Shown: positions 16,637 through 23,427, numbered from the stretch's first letter. The stretch is DNA of 33,756 nucleotides from Pseudomonadota bacterium (GCA_021815925.1 JAKAZL010000022.1:1-33756), one strand, 5' to 3'. Numbers and translations are program-made. Notes: generated by a model not told the origin, from the sequence alone.

Positions 16637-17965
16637 ATGACGAGTGCTCAAGCCCCTAAGAGTTCGTTCTGGAGCAACCCCAGGGCGCGCTGGCTGACGA
16701 TGATTGCCGCGGTCGTCGTGCTCGGCGGCATCGGCTACGGCGTGTACTGGTTTACCTACGCCCGTTACGTGCAGTACACGGACGACGCGTACGTCAGCGG
16801 CAACGTGGTGGAGATCACGCCGCGCACCGCCGGCACGGTCATCACCATCAATGCCAACAACACCCAGTTCGTGAAGGCGGGCGATGTGTTGGTGCGCCTC
16901 GATCGGGCCAATGCCGAGGTCTCGTTGCAGAAAGCCGAGGCGAACCTGGCAAGCACCGTGCGCCGGGTGCGCAACCTGTTCGCGACCACTGACGAGCTGC
17001 GCGCCGAGGTGCGGGTGCAGCAGACCGCGCTGCGGCAGGCGCAAGCCGACTACGCGCGCCGTGCGCGTCTGGCCCGCACGGGCGCGGTTTCGGGCGAGGA
17101 CGTGCAGCACGCGCTGGATGCCGTGCGCGCCGCGCAGGCGGCGCTCGCCGCCTCTGAGCAGCGCATGGCTGCTAATCGTGCCTGGGTCGATAACACGACC
17201 ATCTCGACCAATCCGGCGGTACAGGCCGCGGCCGCCGCGGTGCACGCTGCGTACCTGACGTACGCGCGCACCGTCGTGCCAGCACCGGTCGCCGGCTTCG
17301 TGGCCAAGCGCGACGTACAGCTCGGAGAGCACGTCAACCCCGGCATGCCACTGATGTCCGTCGTGCCGCTGAACCAGGTCTGGGTCGACGCGAACTTCAA
17401 GGAATCGCAGCTCGCCGACATGCGCATCGGCCAGCCCGTGCGGCTGATTTCGGACCTCTATGGAAGCAACGTCGTGTTCCATGGGCATGTCGTCGGTTTC
17501 GGTGCCGGCACCGGCTCAGCGTTCTCGCTGCTACCGCCGCAGAACGCCACCGGTAACTGGATCAAGATCGTGCAGCGTGTGCCGGTGCGCGTCGCGCTCG
17601 ATCCACGCGAGCTGGCACAGCATCCGCTGCAGATCGGCCTGTCGATGAGCGCCTACGTCGATGTACGCCACGACGGTTCGCCGCGCATGCCGGAGGTTGC
17701 CAGCACCGGTCCGGATGCCTCCACCGACGTGTTTGCATCGGTCGACGCCCGCGCCGATCGCACGATTGAGCGGATCATTGCCGCCAACGATCCGGGCGCG
17801 GTGCCGGTGCGTGCACCGGTGCGTGCGCCTGCCCATGCCACCGATGCGCGCCTGCTTCGTACGCCGGGCGCGGACACGCGGGCACGGTTGCAGCGCGTCG
17901 CGGTGGATCGGCTCGCGGACCGCGGCCCCGACCGGCCGATGCAGGCCGATCACTGGCTGTACTGA
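16637..17965 (+). CDS. emrA: EmrA-type membrane fusion protein (HlyD family)
   Basis: The periplasmic adaptor of a tripartite drug efflux pump, joining an inner-membrane MFS transporter to an outer-membrane channel. The ATG at 16637 is preferred (GGGAGA upstream at 9 bases) over an in-frame ATG at 16616 without a site. One N-terminal membrane segment (WLTMIAAVVVLGGIGYGVYW) is followed by the EmrA signature YVQYTDDAYVSGNVVEITP, a biotinyl-lipoyl half (VKAGDVLVRLD), a long Ala/Arg-rich coiled coil around residues 95-190, the second lipoyl half (VVPAPVAGFVAKRDVQLGEH) and a beta-barrel domain (NQVWVDANFKESQL). The last ~90 residues are an unusual Asp/Arg/Ala-rich extension with a PVRAPVRAPA repeat, absent from typical EmrA. 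Next to emrB. Confidence 0.92.
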   Translation: MTSAQAPKSSFWSNPRARWLTMIAAVVVLGGIGYGVYWFTYARYVQYTDDAYVSGNVVEITPRTAGTVITINANNTQFVKAGDVLVRLDRANAEVSLQKAEANLASTVRRVRNLFATTDELRAEVRVQQTALRQAQADYARRARLARTGAVSGEDVQHALDAVRAAQAALAASEQRMAANRAWVDNTTISTNPAVQAAAAAVHAAYLTYARTVVPAPVAGFVAKRDVQLGEHVNPGMPLMSVVPLNQVWVDANFKESQLADMRIGQPVRLISDLYGSNVVFHGHVVGFGAGTGSAFSLLPPQNATGNWIKIVQRVPVRVALDPRELAQHPLQIGLSMSAYVDVRHDGSPRMPEVASTGPDASTDVFASVDARADRTIERIIAANDPGAVPVRAPVRAPAHATDARLLRTPGADTRARLQRVAVDRLADRGPDRPMQADHWLY

Positions 17966-17979
17966 GGAGTCAGTAGGTC

Positions 17980-19575
17980 ATGAGCGAGACCGACGCGACG
18001 TCCCCGCCGGCGCCGCGCCCGCGCCCGACCCCGGGGCCGGGCGCGCTACCGCCGCTCGAGGGCATGGCGGTCGTGCTGGGAACGATTGCCCTGTCGCTCG
18101 CCACGTTCATGAACGTGCTCGACACCTCGATCGCCAACGTGTCCATCCCGGCGATCGCCGGTGACCTGGGCGTCTCGCCCGATCAGGGCACCTGGGTAAT
18201 CACCTCGTTCGCGGTCGCCAATGCCATCTCCATGCCGCTCACGGGCTGGCTGACGCGCAGGGTGGGACAGGTGCGTCTGTTCACGGCCTCGACCATCCTG
18301 TTCGTGATCTCCTCCATGCTCTGCGGCCTGGCGCCGACGTTCGGTCTGCTGGTGGCGTTCCGCGCGCTGCAGGGCTTGGTGGCCGGCCCGATGATCCCGC
18401 TGTCGCAGGCTCTGCTGCTGTCGAGCTTTCCCAAATCCAAGGCGGGTGCGGCGCTGGGGGTCTGGTCGATGACCACCCTGGTCGCGCCGGTGGTCGGTCC
18501 GGTGCTCGGCGGGTGGATCACCGACAACATCTCCTGGCCGTGGATCTTCTACATCAATGTGCCCGTGGGCGTCGTGGCCGCGCTGCTGACCTGGAGCATC
18601 TACCGTCGGCGTGAAACGCCCACCGTGAAGCTGCCGATCGACAAAGTGGGTCTGGGGCTGCTGGTCCTATGGGTGGGCGCTCTGCAGATCATGCTCGACA
18701 AGGGCAAGAATCTCGATTGGTTCAACTCCCCGTTCATCGTCACGCTGGCCATCGTCGCGGCGGTGTCCTTCATGGTGTTCCTGGTCTGGGAGCTCACCGA
18801 CGCGCACCCGGTGGTGGATCTGGGCCTGTTCCGGCGGCGCAACTTCCTGGTCAGCTCCATCGCCATGTCGATCGGCTACGGCCTGTTCTTCGGCAACGTG
18901 GTGCTGCTGCCGCTGTGGCTGCAGCAGTACATGGGCTACACGGCGACCCTCGCGGGCCTGGTGCTCGCGCCGGTGGGTGTGCTTGCGATCCTGCTCACGC
19001 CGATCGTCGGCCGGCTGGTCGACCGGCTCGATCCGCGCTGGTTCGTCACGGTGTCCTTCCTCGTGTTCGCCCTCGTGATGTTCATGCGGGCGGATTTCAA
19101 TACCCAGGCGGATGTCGAGGTATTGCTGACACCGACCCTGATCCAGGGCGCGGCGATGGCGACGTTCTTCATCCCGCTGCTGGCGCTCGCATTCTCGGGG
19201 CTCGAACCCGAACGGATCGCCTCGGCCTCCGGGCTGATCAACTTCACGCGCATCACCGCGGGCTCGTTCGCGACCTCGATTACGACGACGCTGTGGTGGC
19301 AGAGAGCGACGCTGCATCACGCGCAGCTCGCCGAGCGGCTCGCCTCCAATCCCCAGGCGACGCAGTTCATGGCGCAGGTGCAGGCCGCCGGACTGTCGCA
19401 TCACCAGGGCGGGCTGCTGCTGAACCAGATGATCGATCAGCAGGCGTACATGCTCTCGGCCGACGACATCTTCTACGCCTCCGGCTACCTGTTCGTGGCC
19501 ATGGTCGTACTGGTCTGGTTCGCCCGCCCGGTCAAGTCGGCGATGTCCGCCGAGGTGTCCGCCGGCGCACACTGA
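17980..19575 (+). CDS. emrB: EmrB/QacA-type MFS drug:proton antiporter (DHA2, 14 TM)
   Basis: The inner-membrane pump partner of the upstream EmrA-type protein. The 531 residues contain about 14 hydrophobic segments. Family motifs are present: motif D1-like MNVLDTSIANVSIPAIAGDL at the first helix, GWLTRRVGQVRLF (motif A) after helix 2, and motif C GVWSMTTLVAPVVGPVLGGW in helix 5, which marks antiporters. A GAGGAG site lies at 17964-17969, ten bases before the ATG and at the stop of emrA, so the genes are co-transcribed. The N-terminal ~30 residues are Pro-rich and cytoplasmic. Substrates are unknown; the MarR-linked layout suggests lipophilic toxic compounds. Confidence 0.94.
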   Translation: MSETDATSPPAPRPRPTPGPGALPPLEGMAVVLGTIALSLATFMNVLDTSIANVSIPAIAGDLGVSPDQGTWVITSFAVANAISMPLTGWLTRRVGQVRLFTASTILFVISSMLCGLAPTFGLLVAFRALQGLVAGPMIPLSQALLLSSFPKSKAGAALGVWSMTTLVAPVVGPVLGGWITDNISWPWIFYINVPVGVVAALLTWSIYRRRETPTVKLPIDKVGLGLLVLWVGALQIMLDKGKNLDWFNSPFIVTLAIVAAVSFMVFLVWELTDAHPVVDLGLFRRRNFLVSSIAMSIGYGLFFGNVVLLPLWLQQYMGYTATLAGLVLAPVGVLAILLTPIVGRLVDRLDPRWFVTVSFLVFALVMFMRADFNTQADVEVLLTPTLIQGAAMATFFIPLLALAFSGLEPERIASASGLINFTRITAGSFATSITTTLWWQRATLHHAQLAERLASNPQATQFMAQVQAAGLSHHQGGLLLNQMIDQQAYMLSADDIFYASGYLFVAMVVLVWFARPVKSAMSAEVSAGAH

Positions 19576-19586
19576 GCGGCGCTCAG
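19572..19586. terminator. Short hairpin spanning two convergent stop codons
   Basis: CTGAGC (19572-19577) and GCTCAG (19581-19586) form a 6-bp stem with a 3-nt loop that includes the stop codons of emrB and of the CYTH gene. Short and without a T-run, so weak as a terminator. Confidence 0.3.
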
Positions 19587-20260
19587 CCGAGCGGCGGGGC
19601 GAGCGCGGCGGCGCGCAGGCCGGCCGCGAACTTGTTCTCCCGGGCCGGCACAAGCCGGCCATTGCGCCGCAGGGCCTCGACAAGAGGTGCGAGGGCCTGC
19701 GGCTCACCGCCCCGCAGTTCCACCTCCACGCGCAGCAGAGGCTCCGGCGGAGCCGGGGCGGCCCCGAGCAGGTGGGTCTCATCCAGGGCGATCTCCCCGA
19801 TGGGCACCTCCCCAGCGGCCGCGTAGATGGCGAAGCGCTCCCGCCGGGTGCATGCCGTGAACAGGGATGCCAGCGGCTGCCGCTCGAGCACGCCGCGCAG
19901 CCACTGGCCTACCGCGCCCGGGGCGTGCTCGGGGGCATTCTGTCCGGCTACCAGCGCCTCGGTGACCTCCTGTCGGTCCGCGAGGTCCGTCCGGGCCGAC
20001 CTGAGGCTCTTCAGCGTGGCCTCGGCATGCGAAGCCCCCTGGCGAAGCCTCAAGGCGTAGCCCGACCGGAAGACCCTCCAATCGGCCGTATCGAGGTAGG
20101 TATCGCGTAGGCGCTCACCGGCCAGCGCCTCGATCCGCAGTCCACAGACCGAAGGATTCGCCGCCAGCCAGGCCCGGACCAGTGCAAGGTCCGAAGAGGC
20201 CAGCTGCCACTCGATTTCCCGGGTGACCTGGGCAGGCAGCGCTGGTGGGGTGAGGGGCAT
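19583..20260 (-). CDS. CYTH-domain protein (inorganic triphosphatase-like) with altered ExExK motif
   Basis: A 225-residue protein of the CYTH fold, whose members hydrolyse triphosphate compounds within a beta tunnel. Recognisable parts: the N-terminal signature EIEWQL, TYLDTADWRVFRSGYALRLR (family YFDTxD...LRxR), TLKSLR, EVELRGGEP (family ExEL) and ENKFAAGL at the C-terminus. The N-terminal ExExK is Glu15-x-Glu17-x-Gln19 here, with Lys replaced by Gln, so activity may differ. There is no CHAD domain, unlike longer relatives. The ATG at 20260 has no strong ribosome-binding site. It is convergent with emrB and divergent from the tRNA operon. The fold is fairly certain, the substrate is not. 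Confidence 0.82.
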   Translation of the reverse strand: MPLTPPALPAQVTREIEWQLASSDLALVRAWLAANPSVCGLRIEALAGERLRDTYLDTADWRVFRSGYALRLRQGASHAEATLKSLRSARTDLADRQEVTEALVAGQNAPEHAPGAVGQWLRGVLERQPLASLFTACTRRERFAIYAAAGEVPIGEIALDETHLLGAAPAPPEPLLRVEVELRGGEPQALAPLVEALRRNGRLVPARENKFAAGLRAAALAPPLG

Positions 20261-20375
20261 GCCGAGGTGAACCTGCGGAGGGGGGGGCTCGAACCGAGAT
20301 CCACATCCCGGATATGGGATGATAACGCTGCCGCCGCGGCACCATCGGGGGCCGCACCGGCAGCCCGCGAAGGAA

Positions 20376-20405
20376 TTGACGCTGGCACACGCGGTTCCGT
20401 ATCAT
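20376..20405 (+). promoter_or_regulatory. Sigma70 promoter of the tRNA-Arg-His-Lys operon
   Basis: TTGACG (20376-20381) and TATCAT (20400-20405) match the consensus at 5 of 6 positions each, with an 18-base spacer. The GC-rich discriminator TCGCGCCCCCG that follows is typical of stringently controlled stable-RNA promoters. The first tRNA begins 55 bases downstream. Confidence 0.75.
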
Positions 20406-20460
20406 TCGCGCCCCCGTGCGGCAGGTCTGGCTTGCGGGCGAGTGGGCGATGCAGTTTCGC

Positions 20461-20537
20461 GTGCCCGTAGCTCAGTTGGATAGAGCACCGGCCTTCTAAG
20501 CCGGTGGTCGCAGGTTCGAGTCCTGCCGGGCACGCCA
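20461..20537 (+). tRNA. tRNA-Arg (anticodon UCU)
   Basis: A 77-nt cloverleaf with acceptor GTGCCCG/CGGGCAC, discriminator G and encoded CCA. The anticodon stem CCGGC/GCCGG carries loop CTTCTAA, giving anticodon TCT at 20495-20497 (reads AGA). The T-loop GGTTCGAGTCC is intact. It is the first of three tandem tRNAs. Confidence 0.97.
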
Positions 20538-20589
20538 GCCGCATCGGCGGCCGGCACAGCCGCGATGGGGGGGGATGGTTGCGACGACG

Positions 20590-20665
20590 GTGGACGTAGC
20601 TCAGCTGGTAGAGTCCCGGGTTGTGATCCCGGTTGTCGTGGGTTCGAGTCCCATCGTCCACCCCA
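20590..20665 (+). tRNA. tRNA-His (anticodon GUG)
   Basis: A 76-nt gene: acceptor GTGGACG/CGTCCAC, discriminator C, encoded CCA. The anticodon stem CCGGG/CCCGG has loop TTGTGAT, anticodon GTG at 20623-20625. The base before (20589) is G, the conserved G-1 opposite C73 needed by histidyl-tRNA synthetase. Confidence 0.97.
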
Positions 20666-20708
20666 AATTTGGCGGAAAGCGCTCAGAGCGATTTCCGCGA
20701 CCGATAAT

Positions 20709-20784
20709 GGGCCGTTAGCTCAGCTGGTAGAGCAGGAGACTCTTAATCTCTTGGTCGTAGGTTCGATCCCTACACGGCCCACCA
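20709..20784 (+). tRNA. tRNA-Lys (anticodon CUU), integration target
   Basis: A 76-nt gene: acceptor GGGCCGT/ACGGCCC, discriminator A, encoded CCA. The anticodon stem GGAGA/TCTCT has loop CTCTTAA, anticodon CTT at 20742-20744 (reads AAG). Its 3' 39 bases (20746-20784) are repeated at 23389-23427, showing that it is the attachment site of the integrative element that follows; the gene itself is intact. Confidence 0.97.
20746..20784 (+). repeat. att direct repeat, copy 1 (tRNA-Lys 3' end)
   Basis: 39 bases from the anticodon loop to the CCA, identical to 23389-23427. This is the classical attachment core of tRNA-targeting tyrosine recombinases. Confidence 0.85.
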
Positions 20785-21383
20785 ATTTACCTTTAATATC
20801 AGTCGCTTGCGAGGACGCCGGGTTCGCAGGCTTCACTGTGTGCTTCATTATCATGCAGACTCCTTGCAGCGATTTGCTCACCGCTGCACGCAGTGCTCCG
20901 AGGCGCGTATCGCTTCAATCCGGCGCATCGTCTCGCCGCTCACGAAGGACGTTGCCTATCGTGCGCAGGTCCGAGTAAAGGGCCGGGCTGCTCGTCGGCG
21001 ACATTCCCGAACCGAAAGGAAGCGGAGCCCTGGGCGGCCTCGATTGAGACCGCCATTCGCGAGGGCGGTCACTTCCCGCACGCCGCCGCCGAAGCGCACG
21101 AGCTTCGATGCGCTTGCCAGGGACTACATCGAGACGGTCCTGGCCGAGTTCGACGAGGTGCAGCGCGCCGCCCGTACGCTTCAGCTCACCTGGTGGTCGA
21201 AGCAGTTCGCCGGCAAGAGTGTCGCTGAGATCACCGCTGATGCGATCTCGAAAGCCCGGGACGCGTGCGCGACCGAAACCTTCACGCGCGGCAAGCCACG
21301 GAAGGACAAGGAGACGGGCGAGATCATCGCGCCCAAGGAATACCGGCGCAGCGGCGCGACCGTCAACCGCTACATCGCGACGC
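20746..21383 (+). repeat. 638-bp duplication, copy 1 (tRNA end plus integrase 5' half)
   Basis: Matches 23389-24026 at a constant offset of 2643 bases; the encoded peptides in several frames are the same in both copies, so the duplication is recent or was kept by recombination. The match stops inside the integrase gene where copy 2 has a deletion. Confidence 0.85.
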
Positions 21384-22030
21384 TCTTGCACCTGTTCTCC
21401 TTCGCGGTCAAAGAGCGCCGGCTGATTGACCGCAACCCGGTCGGCGACATCCGCCGCAAGAAGGAGGCGAGGGGCCGGACGCGGTTCCTGTCGGATGAGG
21501 AGCGGGCAGAGCTGCTGGATGCCTGCGCCAGTTCCGAGTGGCCGCCGCTTTACGCCCTGATTCTGCTCGCGATCACAACCGGTGCGCGTCGCGGCGAGCT
21601 CCTATCGCTCCGATGGGCCGATATGGACCTGAAGGTCGGCCGCGCGACGCTACGCGACACCAAGAACGGTGAGCAGCGGACGCTACCGCTTGCAGGCAAG
21701 GCGCTGGAAGCGCTGCGCCAGCTCAAACTTCAGAACTCGGCGCGTAGCGAGTACCTGTTTCCCTCACCGACTGTGGTCCTCGACCCCAAGACCGGCAAGC
21801 CGCAACTCGACTTGCCTTACGAGCATTTCGATGCGCACTGGTACGCCGCGCTCGAAACGGCGGGGATCAGAGACTTTCGCTTCCACGACTTGCGTCATAC
21901 CACGGCTTCGATGCTCGCGGCGCAGGGCGCATCGCTGCTCGAGATCGCCGACGTGCTGGGACACAAGACGCTCGCCATGGTGAAGCGCTACTCGCATCTT
22001 GTCGTCGAGCATAAGGCACCGCCGTGCTGA
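20807..22030 (+). CDS. Tyrosine recombinase / integrase (catalytic core intact, N-terminal region frame-altered)
   Basis: Site-specific recombinase of the phage-integrase family beside its probable target, tRNA-Lys. The C-terminal catalytic domain has all expected residues: Arg261 (TTGARRGELL), Lys286 (RDTKNG), His360-x-x-Arg363 (FHDLRHT), His386 (LGHKT) and nucleophile Tyr395 (KRYSHL). The core-binding domain spans about residues 97-215. Residues ~60-95 are Arg-rich and unlike the family, whereas the neighbouring +1 frame encodes a family-like ATFPNRKEAEPWAASIETA, so two compensating frameshifts have scrambled this part. The start is unclear: TTG 20807 opens the frame, but GAGG (20900-20903) precedes ATC at 20909, followed by ASIRR, where an ATG may have been lost. 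The C-terminus ends early (EHKAPPC) compared with the tail left in copy 2. Confidence 0.85.
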   Translation: MRGRRVRRLHCVLHYHADSLQRFAHRCTQCSEARIASIRRIVSPLTKDVAYRAQVRVKGRAARRRHSRTERKRSPGRPRLRPPFARAVTSRTPPPKRTSFDALARDYIETVLAEFDEVQRAARTLQLTWWSKQFAGKSVAEITADAISKARDACATETFTRGKPRKDKETGEIIAPKEYRRSGATVNRYIATLLHLFSFAVKERRLIDRNPVGDIRRKKEARGRTRFLSDEERAELLDACASSEWPPLYALILLAITTGARRGELLSLRWADMDLKVGRATLRDTKNGEQRTLPLAGKALEALRQLKLQNSARSEYLFPSPTVVLDPKTGKPQLDLPYEHFDAHWYAALETAGIRDFRFHDLRHTTASMLAAQGASLLEIADVLGHKTLAMVKRYSHLVVEHKAPPC

Positions 22031-22104
22031 GGAGTCGGCAGTTCCAGCGAGCGGCAAACTAAGCCGCGATCCCGCTGCTGCCAGGGAGGGGATTTCGAGC
22101 CGTT

Positions 22105-22133
22105 TTGGCGTCCGTTCTCAATTGTGGTACGAT
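22105..22133 (+). promoter_or_regulatory. Promoter of the HTH-MNT/HEPN operon
   Basis: TTGGCG (22105-22110) and TACGAT (22128-22133) with a 17-base spacer. The predicted transcription start is near 22140, four bases before the ATG at 22144, and there is no ribosome-binding site, so the message should be almost leaderless. The -10 box lies between the two operator half-sites. Confidence 0.55.
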
Positions 22134-22151
22134 CGTTCTCAATATGAGAAC
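22114..22151 (+). promoter_or_regulatory. Probable autoregulatory operator (GTTCTC repeats)
   Basis: GTTCTCAAT occurs at 22114-22122 and again at 22135-22143, 21 bases (two helical turns) apart. The second is half of a perfect inverted repeat, GTTCTC-AATAT-GAGAAC (22135-22151), which covers the start codon. The position across the promoter and start fits repression by the winged-helix domain of the encoded protein. Confidence 0.6.
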
Positions 22152-22761
22152 AACGCCCGTCCGACCCGTTGAGCTGCTGTTTGGCGCATACCGCCGCCAG
22201 GTGCTCTCGCTGCTGCTGCTCAGGCCTGACGAAAGCTTCTACGTGCGTGAGATAGGGCGGTTGACCGGGGTGCCCGCGGGGCCGCTTCATCGCGAGCTCA
22301 AGGCGCTCAGCGTAGCCGGACTCCTGGTTCGCACAGCATCCGGGAATCAAGTCCGCTATCAGGCATCCCGCGATTGTGCGATCTACCAGGAGCTCGCAGG
22401 GATCTTCCGGAAGACAGCGGGGCTTGCGGATGTGCTGCGCGAGTCGCTTGGCCCCGTTGCCGATGTGGTCGCTCTCGCCTTCGTATTCGGATCGGTTGCG
22501 CAGGGCAAGGAAAAGCCGACGAGCGACATCGATTTGCTGGTCGTCGGCTCGGTGTCTTTTGAGAATGTCGTGGAAGCCTGTCATGTTGCGCGCGAACGCC
22601 TCGGCCGCGAGGTCAACCCGGTCATCATGTCCAAGGATGTCTTTCGAGAAAGGCAGCGCGGACGTGACCGCTTCATTTCGCGCGTGCTGAAGGAGCCGAA
22701 GATCTTCGTCATTGGAGATGCGAATGAGCTTGGAAAACTTACTGAAGATCGGGCAGCTTAA
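22144..22761 (+). CDS. Winged-helix / MNT nucleotidyltransferase fusion, probable antitoxin
   Basis: A 205-residue protein. Residues ~10-75 are a winged helix-turn-helix (FYVREIGRLTGVPAGPLHRE, then LVRTASGNQVRYQA as wing). Residues ~105-200 are a minimal nucleotidyltransferase with the exact GSX10DXD motif (Gly116-Ser117, Asp128-Ile-Asp130, inside SDIDLLVVG), as in MntA. In type VII modules MntA transfers AMP to a Tyr of the HEPN toxin HepT; here an HTH is fused on, so one protein may both modify the toxin and repress the operon. The ATG at 22144 is preferred over TTG 22105 because the promoter and operator overlap the upstream codons. The gene overlaps the HEPN gene by 38 bases. Domain calls are strong; antitoxin function is inferred. 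Confidence 0.82.
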   Translation: MRTTPVRPVELLFGAYRRQVLSLLLLRPDESFYVREIGRLTGVPAGPLHRELKALSVAGLLVRTASGNQVRYQASRDCAIYQELAGIFRKTAGLADVLRESLGPVADVVALAFVFGSVAQGKEKPTSDIDLLVVGSVSFENVVEACHVARERLGREVNPVIMSKDVFRERQRGRDRFISRVLKEPKIFVIGDANELGKLTEDRAA

Positions 22762-23179
22762 GCCTCACGCTCCCGAGGCCGCGGAAATCGAGCGGCTCTT
22801 GATTGCAGCGCGCCGGAATCTGCGTGATGCGCGCGTTACGAGCATCAGTCCTGAAACGCGCTTCGACGCCGCCTACAAGGCAATCATGCAAAGTGCCCTG
22901 GCCGCACTGATGATGCACGGTTACCGGCCCGATACGAACCGACCAGGCCACCACATGACCGTCATCCAGACGCTGTCGCTCACCGTTGGTCTCGAAGCCA
23001 AGCGAATCATCGTGCTGGACACCCTGCGGCGGCAACGGAACGTAGCGGACTACACGGGCGATGACGTCGACGAAACGACCGCCCAGCACTGCATTGCTGA
23101 GGCGGAACGGCTGATCGAGGACGTGGCGACCTGGCGCAAGTCCAAGCGGCCCGATCTCGTCCCGCAGAAGAAACGATGA
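22724..23179 (+). CDS. HEPN-like protein with RX4AXY motif, probable partner toxin
   Basis: A 151-residue, mainly helical protein. The ATG at 22724 has GGAG (22714-22717) 6 bases before it, inside the end of the MNT gene; TTG 22712 and ATG 22718 are less likely. The HEPN active-site region is RQRNVADY (Arg103 to Tyr110): the HepT motif RX4HXY is kept except that the ribonuclease His is Ala108, while the Tyr that MntA AMPylates in known systems is present. Other marks are GYRPDTNRPGHH and YKAIMQSALAALM. The C-terminus is basic. Downstream of an HTH-MNT gene, it fits a toxin-antitoxin pair, but with the His missing it may act by another mechanism. A 76-bp copy of its 3' end survives at 26591. 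Confidence 0.75.
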   Translation: MSLENLLKIGQLKPHAPEAAEIERLLIAARRNLRDARVTSISPETRFDAAYKAIMQSALAALMMHGYRPDTNRPGHHMTVIQTLSLTVGLEAKRIIVLDTLRRQRNVADYTGDDVDETTAQHCIAEAERLIEDVATWRKSKRPDLVPQKKR

Positions 23180-23215
23180 GCGCTCCTCGATCATGTTGCA
23201 CGGAATTGCACCGAG
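23140..23215 (+). repeat. HEPN gene tail repeat, copy 1
   Basis: 76 bases covering the last codons of the HEPN gene and 36 bases beyond, repeated at 26591-26666 with about 8 differences, nearly all transitions. Confidence 0.8.
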
Positions 23216-23263
23216 AGCCTGATGCATGAAGCCGACGTAGCCGCTCAGTGCAAATTCGGTGCA
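23196..23263. repeat. Imperfect inverted repeat downstream of the HEPN gene
   Basis: Arms TTGCACGGAATTGCACCGAG (23196-23215) and CTCAGTGCAAATTCGGTGCA (23244-23263) are reverse complements apart from one gap and two mismatches, separated by 28 bases. They could be a terminator hairpin or the ends of a small mobile cassette; related arms occur 1.36 kb apart in element 2. Confidence 0.6.
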
Positions 23264-23388
23264 CCGGCCTACTCCGGCCCACTCACCGGTACGCAGCCTG
23301 CCTCATATTAAAAGCAAAAAAACAAAGAGTTGCGAGGAGTCTGCCCGAGCGGCTGGGAGGGCTGGGGAGTACCCCGTCCGACTCTTAC

Positions 23389-23427
23389 ATCTCTTGGTCG
23401 TAGGTTCGATCCCTACACGGCCCACCA
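23389..23427 (+). repeat. att direct repeat, copy 2 (partial tRNA-Lys)
   Basis: Identical to the last 39 bases of tRNA-Lys. Upstream similarity to the tRNA is limited to GACTCTTA (23380-23387) with one inserted C, so this is not a functional tRNA gene. Confidence 0.85.

Larger units (their letters stand above)
20746..23388 (+). mobile_element. Element 1: 2.64-kb integrative element in tRNA-Lys
   Basis: Bounded by direct repeats of the tRNA-Lys 3' end (20746-20784 and 23389-23427, distance 2643 bases). It holds a tyrosine recombinase, an HTH-MNT nucleotidyltransferase and a HEPN protein, and nothing else recognisable. The layout tRNA 3' end / integrase / cargo / tRNA 3' end is that of a small integrative element or satellite. 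Whether it can still excise is unknown. Confidence 0.7.

Noticed and set aside
20268-20346. tRNA-like T-loop string (CTCGAACC) and hairpin CATCCC/GGGATG before the tRNA operon
   Set aside because: Tried as a minus-strand tRNA: no matching acceptor stem, T-stem mispaired, anticodon loop of six bases. Not a tRNA; at most a relic or the leader of the CYTH gene.
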